Positions 7,030 through 13,900 of a stretch of 16,672 nt of DNA are shown here, in pieces. The notes under the pieces were generated by a model. That model had not been told where the DNA came from, did no database searches, and saw only the letters and a list, made by a program, of their open reading frames with translations. Numbering within the stretch: the stretch's first letter is position 1; each line of letters begins with the position of its first letter. This stretch comes from Ilumatobacteraceae bacterium (lineage in GTDB: Bacteria; Actinomycetota; Acidimicrobiia; Acidimicrobiales; Ilumatobacteraceae). The stretch spans positions 1 to 16,672 of the forward strand of contig SKFX01000180.1 of the NCBI GenBank assembly GCA_007117775.1. Direction: 5' to 3'. Made by a program: the position numbers and the translations under genes.

Positions 7030-8115
7030 ATGGATCCCGCGTCGCCCGCCCCACCGCATCCACCGGCCGGGATCGACGTGGGCCGCGTCGAGGAGTGGTT
7101 CGGCCGCCATGTCCCCGACGCCGCTGCGCCACTGAGTTTCCACCAGATCGCCGGAGGCCACTCCAATCTCACCTTCGAGGTCACCGATCGCGACGGCCGA
7201 CGCTTCGTGCTGCGCCGCCCACCGCTCGGCCACCGGCTGGCGAGCGCGCACGATATGGGACGCGAGTTCCGCCTGATCTCGGCTTTGGCGGGCACCGAGG
7301 TGCCGGTGCCCAAAGCATTCGGCCACTGCGATGACGACGAGATCACCGGCGCCGAGTTCTACGTCATGGGATTCATCGATGGCCATGTGATCCGAGATCG
7401 CACCGCCGCCGAAACCCATCTCAACGTCGATGCGCGGGCCCGGAGTTCGGAATCGATCGTCGACACCCTCGCCGCGCTGCATTCGATCGAGCCCGCCGAT
7501 GTCGGCCTCGGCGATCTCGCTCGTCATGAGGGCTATATCGAGCGCCAGCTGAAGCGCTGGTACGGCCAGTGGACCCAACAGCACACCCGAGAACTCCCCG
7601 AGATCGACGCCACCCACCAGATCCTGCTCGGCGCGATCCCTCCTCAGGGCCCGGCACGCCTCGTGCACGGCGACTACCGCCTCGACAACTGCATGGTGGA
7701 TGACACCGGCAACGTCGTCGCGGTCCTCGATTGGGAGATCTGCACCCTCGGAGACCCGCTCGCCGACCTCGGCCTGCTGATGGTCTATTGGACCGGCCCC
7801 GATGACGCCGAGAGCGCCTGGGATTCGGGGGCGACCACGCCAGAGGGGTTCTGGAACCGCGCTGCACTCGCTGAACGCTATGGCGCGGTCACCGGGCGCG
7901 ATCTGAGCGATCTCGGCTTCTATGAGGCGTTCGCCTACTGGAAGCTGGCCTGCATCCTCGAAGGCGTCTACGCCCGCTATCTCGGTGGCGCGCTCGGCGA
8001 ACGCGATCCGGGCGAGTTGGCGCTGTTCGCACAACGCGTCGAGGCCGCGGCAACCAAGGCCCATGGACTCGCCTCACAGCTCGCCAACACCCGGCCGACA
8101 GGAGACCGGTCGTGA
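7030..8115 (+). CDS. APH/choline-kinase-like phosphotransferase (ACAD10/11 kinase type)
   Basis: This 361-residue cytoplasmic protein has the aminoglycoside-phosphotransferase/choline-kinase fold. The N-lobe has the glycine-rich turn AGGHSNLTF at 41-49 and VLRRPP at 60-65, where the family has Arg rather than the usual Lys. The catalytic loop HGDYRLDN is at 213-220, and the metal-binding LDWE at 233-236 (Asp234) is followed by GDPLADLG. This pattern is typical of the kinase domain found in ACAD10/ACAD11 and in stand-alone actinobacterial proteins near acyl-CoA metabolism, not of true antibiotic-resistance enzymes. The mammalian domains act on 4-hydroxy fatty acids; whether this one does is inference. 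Its stop overlaps the start of the PAC2 gene by 4 nt, so the two are probably co-translated. Confidence 0.88.
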   Translation: MDPASPAPPHPPAGIDVGRVEEWFGRHVPDAAAPLSFHQIAGGHSNLTFEVTDRDGRRFVLRRPPLGHRLASAHDMGREFRLISALAGTEVPVPKAFGHCDDDEITGAEFYVMGFIDGHVIRDRTAAETHLNVDARARSSESIVDTLAALHSIEPADVGLGDLARHEGYIERQLKRWYGQWTQQHTRELPEIDATHQILLGAIPPQGPARLVHGDYRLDNCMVDDTGNVVAVLDWEICTLGDPLADLGLLMVYWTGPDDAESAWDSGATTPEGFWNRAALAERYGAVTGRDLSDLGFYEAFAYWKLACILEGVYARYLGGALGERDPGELALFAQRVEAAATKAHGLASQLANTRPTGDRS

Positions 8116-9011
8116 TCGACGATCCGAGCCTGCGATGGGCCGACGATGCCGCCCCGCCCGCCGAGGGGGCGACGCTGGTGGTGATGCTGACCGGCTGGAT
8201 CGATGCCGCCGGCGCCGCGTCGGCGACCATTTCGGCAATCGCCGACGAGACCCGAGCCGAAGCGATCGCGGTGTTCGACCATGACACCTATATCGACTTT
8301 CGCGCCCGACGTCCGCTGATGCAGGTCCGCGAGGGCCTCAACAGCGTGCTCGAATCCGATCACATCACCTTGTCGGCGGGCACCGACCAGGCCGGCCATG
8401 GCCTGCTGCTGCTGAGTGGGCCCGAACCCGATATGGCATGGAACCGGTTCTGCTCGATCATGGGTGAGGTCGCCGATGAGTTCGGCGTTGCGAAGATGAT
8501 CGGCCTCGGCGCATATCCGTTCACCACCCCCCATACACGACCCTCGCGGCTGTCGATCACCTCACCGTCACCCGATGTGCTCGCCGCGGTCCCGCTGTTG
8601 CGCAGTTCGGTCGATGTTCCCGCCGGTACGGTCTCGATGCTCGAACACACCTTCCACCGACTCGGCATCCCGGCCATGACGCTGTGGGCCCAGGTCCCCC
8701 ATTACGTCGCCAACGGCTCGTACCCGCCGGCGAGCGTCGCACTCATCGATGCGCTGCGCCAGGTCGCCGACATCATCGTCGATGCCACCGATCTGCGCCA
8801 GGCCGCCGTCGATGCCCGCACCCGACTCGACGAACTCGTCACCGCCAATCCCGAACATCTTCGTCTGCTCGGCCAACTCGAACAGCTCCACGACCAGACC
8901 GCGGACACCGCCGAATCGGGAATCGACGCCATCGGTGGCCCGAGTCTCGAGTGGGCGAGCGGTGATGAGATCGCCGATGAGCTCGAGCGTTTCCTGCGCG
9001 ACCAGCAATAG
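8112..9011 (+). CDS. PAC2-family protein
   Basis: This 299-residue protein has the PAC2 (proteasome assembly chaperone 2-like) fold. Marks of the family are LVVMLTGWIDAAGAAS near 22-37, FDHDTYIDFRARRP at 55-68 (the conserved FD-x-D...D-x-R-x-RRP element) and IGLGAYPFTTPHTRP at about 129-143. The C-terminus is helical and acidic. Many actinobacteria carry such proteins; their biochemical role is not settled, and a part in proteasome assembly is only suggested by the eukaryotic namesake. The GTG start overlaps the stop of the phosphotransferase gene (GTGA), which indicates translational coupling. No proteasome or Pup genes are in the window. TACCGT at 9015-9020 just after the stop could be a -10 box for the next gene. 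Confidence 0.88.
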   Translation: MIDDPSLRWADDAAPPAEGATLVVMLTGWIDAAGAASATISAIADETRAEAIAVFDHDTYIDFRARRPLMQVREGLNSVLESDHITLSAGTDQAGHGLLLLSGPEPDMAWNRFCSIMGEVADEFGVAKMIGLGAYPFTTPHTRPSRLSITSPSPDVLAAVPLLRSSVDVPAGTVSMLEHTFHRLGIPAMTLWAQVPHYVANGSYPPASVALIDALRQVADIIVDATDLRQAAVDARTRLDELVTANPEHLRLLGQLEQLHDQTADTAESGIDAIGGPSLEWASGDEIADELERFLRDQQ

Positions 9012-9087
9012 CGATACCGTCTGAGGGCGGCGGCGAGCACCGATCGGGAGTGGATCGACGCTGCTGCGATGAGGAGGGGGACCAGAG

Positions 9088-10107
9088 ATGAAAATCGACG
9101 GATCGGCCGGAATGGATCTCGCCACCGTGCCCGAACAGGCGCGCCTCGGCGAGGAGATGGGCTATTCGGGGCTGTGGACCGCTGAGACCGCCCACGACCC
9201 GTTCCTGCCGCTGCTGCTCGCAGCCGAGCACACCGAGACCGTGGAGTTGGGCACCTCGATCGCCGTCGCGTTCGCGCGTACTCCAATGACGCTCGCACAG
9301 ACCGCATGGGATCTGCAGGCCTATTCCAAGGGACGGTTCATCCTCGGTCTCGGCAGCCAGATCAAACCGCATATCACCAAGCGGTTCTCGATGCCCTGGA
9401 GCCGGCCGGCAGCGCGCATGCGAGAGATGATCCTCGCGATCCGTGCCATCTGGGACACCTGGTTGAACGACACACCACTGGCCTTTCGCGGTGAGTTCTA
9501 CACCCATACGCTCATGACACCGTTCTTCACCCCCGATCGCCGCGAGCTCGAACGCTGCGGGCCACCCAAGATCTTCCTCGCCGGTGTCGGTGAACTGATG
9601 ACCGAGGTGGCCGGTGAGGTCTGTGACGGTTTCATCTGCCACGGCTTCACCACCGAGCGCTATCTGCGCGAGGTCACCATCCCGGCCCTCGAGCGCGGCC
9701 GGGCCCGAGCGGGCAAGACCCTCGATGGTTTCGAGATCGTCGGGCCGTCGTTCGTGGTGACCGGCAACGACGAGGCCGAACTCGAGGCCGCCGCCGACGC
9801 GACCCGTCGCCAGATCGCCTTCTACGGATCCACACCGGCGTACCGGCCGGTACTGGATCTGCACGGCTGGGGTGAGGTCCACGATGAACTCAACGCGGCG
9901 TCCAAGCGCGGTGAGTGGGATGCGATGGGGACACTGATCTCAGATGAGATGCTGAACGCCTTCGCCGTGGTCGGCGAAGGCGAGATGATCGCTGCGGAAC
10001 TGCACCGCCGATACGGTGATGTGATCCAGCGGATCAGCTTCTATGCCCCCTACCGATCCGACCCACAGCGTTGGAAGAAGGTGATGCATGACATCGGCGC
10101 CAATTGA
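9088..10107 (+). CDS. F420-dependent LLM-class oxidoreductase (TIGR03617-like)
   Basis: This 339-residue protein is a luciferase-like monooxygenase-family TIM barrel, complete in length. Recognisable parts are AEEMGYSGLWTAE-like sequence at 21-33 (GEEMGYSGLWTAE), TSIAVAFARTPMTLAQTAWDLQ at about 56-77, and GRFILGLGSQIKPHITKRF at 82-100 followed by SMPWSRP. This set fits the actinobacterial subfamily TIGR03617, predicted to use coenzyme F420. The substrate is unknown; relatives act on diverse alcohols, aldehydes or enones. The start is set by GAGGAGGGGG at 9071-9080, about 7 nt before the ATG. The 3' end overlaps ppk2 by 20 nt. F420 use is inferred from the family, since no F420 biosynthesis genes lie in the window. 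Confidence 0.9.
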   Translation: MKIDGSAGMDLATVPEQARLGEEMGYSGLWTAETAHDPFLPLLLAAEHTETVELGTSIAVAFARTPMTLAQTAWDLQAYSKGRFILGLGSQIKPHITKRFSMPWSRPAARMREMILAIRAIWDTWLNDTPLAFRGEFYTHTLMTPFFTPDRRELERCGPPKIFLAGVGELMTEVAGEVCDGFICHGFTTERYLREVTIPALERGRARAGKTLDGFEIVGPSFVVTGNDEAELEAAADATRRQIAFYGSTPAYRPVLDLHGWGEVHDELNAASKRGEWDAMGTLISDEMLNAFAVVGEGEMIAAELHRRYGDVIQRISFYAPYRSDPQRWKKVMHDIGAN

Positions 10108-10924
10108 ACCCGGGATCCCCGAGACCACCAAGAACGGCAGACTGCGCCGCTCGTTCTATGAGGCCGAACTCGAGCGACTGCAGCTCGAGTTGGTCAAGAT
10201 GCTCGAGTGGATCCGAGCATCGGGCCACCGGGTGGTGCTCGTATTCGAGGGACGTGACGCCGCCGGCAAGGGCGGAACCATCAGCCGGATCGTGTCGCCG
10301 CTCAATCCGCGCTACGCCAAGGTCGTTGCACTGCCCAAGCCGACCGAACGCGAACAGTCCCAGTGGTACTTCCAGCGCTATGTCCAGCACCTGCCCGCGG
10401 CGGGTGAGATGGTGATCTTCGACCGCTCCTGGTACAACCGTGCCGGTGTGGAGCGGGTGATGGGTTTCTGCACCGACGAGGAGTACTGGGACTTCCTGCG
10501 CGCCGCACCCGAGTTCGAACGGATGCTGGTGCGCTCGGGGGTCCAGTTGATCAAGTACTGGCTGACGGTATCGGCCGAGGAGCAGTATCAACGGTTCCAA
10601 GACCGCCTCAAGGATCCCGCCAAACGCTGGAAGTTCTCACCGATCGATATCGCCGCACAGGAACGCTGGGACGACTACTCGCGCTCCAAGGACCTGATGT
10701 TCGAGCACACCTCGATCCCCGAGGCCCAATGGTGGGAGGTCGACTCCAATGACAAGCGTCGCGCCCGCCTGAACACGATCCAGCATCTGCTGTCACAGAT
10801 CGACTACGACGATATCTCCTATCCCGAGATCGAGGTCAACCCGGCCAATCCCGACCCGGGCTATGAACGTCCTCCCATGGATCGGCGCAATATCGTCCCG
10901 GATCTGTACGCCGACGACGCCTGA
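10088..10924 (+). CDS. ppk2: Polyphosphate kinase 2 (PPK2), class I-like
   Basis: PPK2 moves phosphate between polyphosphate and nucleotides, usually using polyphosphate to make NTP from NDP. The 278-residue single-domain protein has the Walker A motif GRDAAGKGG at 55-63 and the conserved FDRSWYNRAGVERVMGF at 111-127. It also has KYWLTVSAEEQYQRFQDR in the helical lid and WEDYS-like WDDYSRSKD before a C-terminal DDKRRARLN-type element (NDKRRARLN). One domain and this motif set suit class I, but class cannot be proven by eye. The ATG overlaps the LLM gene by 20 nt and has AAGGTG 5 nt upstream inside that gene, so its translation is probably coupled. It converges on the deacetylase gene with a 20-nt gap and no clear terminator. 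Confidence 0.94.
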   Translation: MTSAPIEPGIPETTKNGRLRRSFYEAELERLQLELVKMLEWIRASGHRVVLVFEGRDAAGKGGTISRIVSPLNPRYAKVVALPKPTEREQSQWYFQRYVQHLPAAGEMVIFDRSWYNRAGVERVMGFCTDEEYWDFLRAAPEFERMLVRSGVQLIKYWLTVSAEEQYQRFQDRLKDPAKRWKFSPIDIAAQERWDDYSRSKDLMFEHTSIPEAQWWEVDSNDKRRARLNTIQHLLSQIDYDDISYPEIEVNPANPDPGYERPPMDRRNIVPDLYADDA

Positions 10925-10944
10925 ATCCAGCCCGGGTCACGTCA

Positions 10945-12003
10945 TCACGACGGCCATGGCTGACTCGACGCGCCGAGCAGCCATGCCCGGGCGTTTTCGC
11001 CGAGCTGCTCATCGGCATACCCGCCCTCTTGGACCACCACTGTCGGCAGGCCCACCGAGCGGATCGCAGCACCGCAGCGAGCGAACCCGTCTGCGCTGAG
11101 CGCGAGATCGCTGATCGGATCGCCTCCGAAGGTGTCGAGGCCGAGTGACACCACCAGCGCTGCCGGGCCGAAACCCATCACCGACTCGAGCGCGGACTCG
11201 AGCATCGGCAGATAGCCGTCATCGTCGAGTCCCGCTGGCAACGGCAGGTTCAGATTCGCGCCGAGGCCACGGCCCGCCCCGGTCTCATCGGCATGGCCGG
11301 TGAAGTACGGATAGGCGCGTGACGGATCGGCGTGCAAGGAGACGACCAGCACGTCATCGCGCTCATAGAAGATCTGTTGGGTGCCGTTGCCGTGGTGATA
11401 GTCGACATCCAAGATGGCGACCTTCGAGCCGGTGGTGGACGCGATCCGATGCGCGACGACCGCAGCGTTGTTGAAGAAGCAGTATCCGCCGTACAGCGAC
11501 CGGGTCGCGTGATGGCCCGGTGGCCGGCACAGGCCGTAGGCGATGGGCTCACCGGACTCAACCGTCGCCCAGGTGCTGAGCGCGACATTGACCGCCGAGC
11601 GGGCCGCCTCATAGGTTCCGTGGGTGATCGGCGTCGTCGTCTCGAACGCCCACCAGCCCAACCGGGCATCGATCGAGGCCGGCTCGGATGCGGGCCCCAT
11701 CGACTCGCGCAACCCCGCCATGGCGAACATGTCCGGAACGACATCATGGGTGGGGCCGTGCACGGCCTGGAACTCCGACCATGCTGACTCCAAGAACGCG
11801 ATCAGGCCCGGATCATGCACCTGTGCGATCGGATCGGTCCCCCATTCATCGGGCGCGGCGAGTTCGAAGCGCTCATCGGCAGCGAGTGCCTGACGGATGA
11901 TCTCAGCTCGACCCGGATGCTCGAAGGGCTCCTGGAAGCCTGAGGCCTCGAACTCGCGCTGGGGATGGTGGAGGTTGTGATGCAGGCTGTAGAGGACTCT
12001 CAT
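10945..12003 (-). CDS. Acetylpolyamine amidohydrolase/HDAC-family deacetylase
   Basis: This 352-residue protein belongs to the arginase-deacetylase superfamily of zinc hydrolases. The catalytic His pair lies in RPPGHHA (H164, H165). Zinc ligands are predicted at D201 and H203 in ILDVDYHHGNGTQ and at D290 in SLGLDTFGGDP. The transition-state tyrosine is Y329 in EGGY. The segment YGGYCFFNNAA (171-181) and the long N-terminal region with IDARLGWWAFETTTPI (111-126) match bacterial acetylpolyamine amidohydrolases better than short histone-deacetylase-like or AcuC proteins. Expected substrates are N-acetylated polyamines, but acetyl- or acyl-lysine is possible. ATG 12003 overlaps the stop of the acyl-AMP ligase gene (ATGA); a start at 12048 would lie inside that gene and add a non-conserved leader. 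Co-translation with the ligase is likely. Confidence 0.92.
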   Translation of the reverse strand: MRVLYSLHHNLHHPQREFEASGFQEPFEHPGRAEIIRQALAADERFELAAPDEWGTDPIAQVHDPGLIAFLESAWSEFQAVHGPTHDVVPDMFAMAGLRESMGPASEPASIDARLGWWAFETTTPITHGTYEAARSAVNVALSTWATVESGEPIAYGLCRPPGHHATRSLYGGYCFFNNAAVVAHRIASTTGSKVAILDVDYHHGNGTQQIFYERDDVLVVSLHADPSRAYPYFTGHADETGAGRGLGANLNLPLPAGLDDDGYLPMLESALESVMGFGPAALVVSLGLDTFGGDPISDLALSADGFARCGAAIRSVGLPTVVVQEGGYADEQLGENARAWLLGASSQPWPS

Positions 12004-13721
12004 GACTCGAGCAGCTCGAGGGTCTCCTCGAGGTACTCGGCCCGGCACTTGGCGCGCTGCAATTTGCCCGATGAGGTCTTGGGGAGTGTGCTCGGCTTCA
12101 CCAACATGACATCGCGCGGCGGGATCCCGCAGACCTCGAGGGTGCGGTGGTGCACCGCGTCTCGGACCGCAGCGGGATCATCGGCGCGGACCTCAGCGAC
12201 GACGACCACACTCTCTTTGCCCTTGTAGCCCTCCATACCGAACGCGATCACATTGCCGGCGCGCACTCCCTCGATGTCGCCGACGGCGCGTTCGATGTCC
12301 TCGGGGAACACATTTCGGCCACCGATGATGATGACGTCTTTGATCCGGCCGCAGAGCACCAACTGGCCGTCGAGCAGATAGGCGAGATCTCCGGTGCACA
12401 ACCAGTCCTCATGGAACAGCGCCCGGGTGGCATCGGGCCGTTTGTAGTACCCGGGTGTCACCGAGGTACCGCGCAACAGCAGTTCACCCACATGGCGCTC
12501 GGGCAGCGGTTCGCGTGTCTCGGGATCGACGACGCGCATCTCGAGTCCGGGGACCGCAGTGCCGAGCAGCGGTAGGCGACGGGCGCGCACAGCGAGGTCA
12601 TCGGGGTCGACGATGTCGACCGGTTTGGCGACCCGATCGCGCTCGAGCACCTCGCGGTCGACCGTATCGCAGACCAGGCCGGCTCCGCGGCGCGGGAACG
12701 TCCCGGCGATGGCCACTTCGGCCATCCCGAACGCCGGGAACACGCTGCCAGCGGAGAACCCGAACGGTTCGGCTGCCGCGACGAAGGCCTCGACAGCATT
12801 GGGGTCCACCGGCTCAGCTCCGCTGAGGGCCAAGGTGAGGCTCGACAGATCCAGGTCACTGGCGCGACGCAGGGCCCGCGTCGCCAGCACCCAGGAGAAG
12901 TTCGGCCCGGCCGTCGCAGTGCCGCGCCAGTCCGAGATCCACTGCATCCAGTTGCCCGGATGGGCCAAGAAGTCCTGGGGTCCGGCCTGGACCAGATCGG
13001 TCCCCTTGGTCATCGGCAGCGCCAGGAATCCCACCAGGCCCATGTCGTGGTACACCGGCAGCCACGACACCAACACCTCATGGGCGCCCATCTGCGCTGC
13101 GGTGCACGCGGCATCGATATTGGCTGTGAGCACCCGGTCGGGAATCATCACACCCTTGGGTTCACTCGTCGAACCGCTCGTGTACTGCAAGATCACGAGG
13201 CGTTCGGGATCGGGGGTCGGCGCCTCATAGGCATCTGAGCCGGGGACATTGGCAGATCCGGGCAGCACCGAGTTCATCGAATCGATCGGCGGGTCACCCT
13301 CGGCCGCCTGGTAGAACGCGGCCAGCTGATCGTCGATCAGCACCAGTTTCGCGTCTCCGTGGCGGATCCGGGCCCGGGTGGATTCGATGAAGGTGTCGAG
13401 CGAACCCATCCGCATCGGCAACGGCAGCACCATCGAGGCGATTCCGGCCATCCAGCACGCCCGCACGATGGTGACGAGTTCGCGGCTGGTCGGGCCGAGC
13501 ACGGCGACATGGTCACCGGGCCCGAGACCGCGCGCCTGGAGTGCTGCGGCCACGCTGAGGCTTTCGTCGTGGATCTGTCGCCATGAGACGTAGATCGACT
13601 CACCCCCGCCGGTCATCGAGGAACCGACGAAGCGGATACCCGACGGCGCATCAGCAGCCAGCGCCAAGCGCTCCATCGTCGACATCGGCACTGTGGTGCC
13701 GTCGGTCTGGTTCACACTCAT
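12000..13721 (-). CDS. Fatty acyl-AMP ligase-like adenylate-forming enzyme
   Basis: This 573-residue cytoplasmic enzyme of the ANL superfamily activates a carboxylic acid, probably a fatty acid, to an acyl-adenylate. Motifs in order are the P-loop YTSGSTSEPKGV at 180-191, LPVYHDMGLVG at 221-231, FGMAE at 331-335, the FAAL-like insert region (about 342-390), TGDLAYLLDGQLVLCGRIKD at 443-462, and the C-terminal LPKTSSGKLQ at 546-555 with catalytic Lys553. The insert and the motif order favour a fatty acyl-AMP ligase over a CoA ligase, but a CoA ligase cannot be excluded. No acyl carrier protein, polyketide synthase or peptide synthetase is adjacent. An upstream GTG at 13730 falls inside the predicted -10 box, so ATG 13721, 7 nt after that box, is preferred. 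The deacetylase gene follows with a 4-nt overlap. Confidence 0.9.
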   Translation of the reverse strand: MSVNQTDGTTVPMSTMERLALAADAPSGIRFVGSSMTGGGESIYVSWRQIHDESLSVAAALQARGLGPGDHVAVLGPTSRELVTIVRACWMAGIASMVLPLPMRMGSLDTFIESTRARIRHGDAKLVLIDDQLAAFYQAAEGDPPIDSMNSVLPGSANVPGSDAYEAPTPDPERLVILQYTSGSTSEPKGVMIPDRVLTANIDAACTAAQMGAHEVLVSWLPVYHDMGLVGFLALPMTKGTDLVQAGPQDFLAHPGNWMQWISDWRGTATAGPNFSWVLATRALRRASDLDLSSLTLALSGAEPVDPNAVEAFVAAAEPFGFSAGSVFPAFGMAEVAIAGTFPRRGAGLVCDTVDREVLERDRVAKPVDIVDPDDLAVRARRLPLLGTAVPGLEMRVVDPETREPLPERHVGELLLRGTSVTPGYYKRPDATRALFHEDWLCTGDLAYLLDGQLVLCGRIKDVIIIGGRNVFPEDIERAVGDIEGVRAGNVIAFGMEGYKGKESVVVVAEVRADDPAAVRDAVHHRTLEVCGIPPRDVMLVKPSTLPKTSSGKLQRAKCRAEYLEETLELLES

Positions 13722-13728
13722 GGCTGTC

Positions 13729-13734
13729 ACGCTA
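13729..13734 (-). promoter_or_regulatory. Predicted -10 box (TAGCGT) for leaderless acyl-AMP ligase mRNA
   Basis: On the minus strand TAGCGT is followed by 7 nt and then ATG 13721. This matches TANNNT at leaderless spacing. There is no Shine-Dalgarno sequence and the -35 region is unclear. The box would drive the ligase-deacetylase pair. Confidence 0.5.
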
Positions 13735-13790
13735 GTTCGTCAGCCACCCGCGACACAGACCCCACCTTCAGCCACTGAGCCGGGCCCTCG

Positions 13791-13862
13791 GACATCAGCC
13801 GATGTCTGATCGGCTGAGCCGGCGCTCAACGGTCGTCGCCCGGCTCTGGTGATGCCATCACC
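13791..13862. promoter_or_regulatory. Cluster of inverted repeats between acyl-AMP ligase and leuS
   Basis: Several perfect dyads fall within 72 nt of this divergent region. TCAGCCGAT/ATCGGCTGA (13795-13803 and 13809-13817, 5-nt loop) is the longest, with a 9-bp stem. GACATC/GATGTC (13791-13796 and 13801-13806) overlaps it and excludes it if both form in RNA. TGAGC/GCTCA (13815-13819 and 13824-13828) and GGTGAT/ATCACC (13848-13853 and 13857-13862) follow. If leuS is leaderless, as its -10 box suggests, these sites lie upstream of the transcript and would act as DNA operators rather than RNA structures. Confidence 0.4.
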
Positions 13863-13886
13863 TGCCTGCGGGGCCGCCATGGGGCC

Positions 13887-13892
13887 TAGGCT
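13887..13892 (+). promoter_or_regulatory. Predicted -10 box (TAGGCT) for leaderless leuS mRNA
   Basis: TAGGCT lies 8 nt before the GTG start of leuS and fits TANNNT. No Shine-Dalgarno sequence precedes the GTG. The ATG at 13879 is out of frame with leuS. The spacing would put the transcript start at or within 2 nt of the start codon. Confidence 0.45.
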
Positions 13893-13900
13893 TGGCCGAC

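Noticed and set aside
6964..8064. A 366-codon minus-strand open frame opposite the phosphotransferase gene
   Set aside because: It mirrors the codon bias of the real plus-strand gene, which has intact HGDYRLDN and LDWE motifs; the antisense product shows no recognisable domain.
7030..8115. Antibiotic-resistance aminoglycoside phosphotransferase
   Set aside because: The fold is shared, but the sequence pattern (FVLRRPP, HGDYRLDN, LDWEICTLGDPLADLG) belongs to the ACAD10/11-like kinases, not to resistance enzymes.
8839..9882. A 347-codon minus-strand open frame opposite the PAC2 and LLM genes
   Set aside because: It is a shadow of two well supported genes and crosses their intergenic region without a ribosome site or motif.
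13735..13900. T-box riboswitch upstream of leuS
   Set aside because: The space is short, no T-box consensus (such as TGGNACCGCG) was seen, and a -10 box 8 nt before the GTG suggests no leader RNA.
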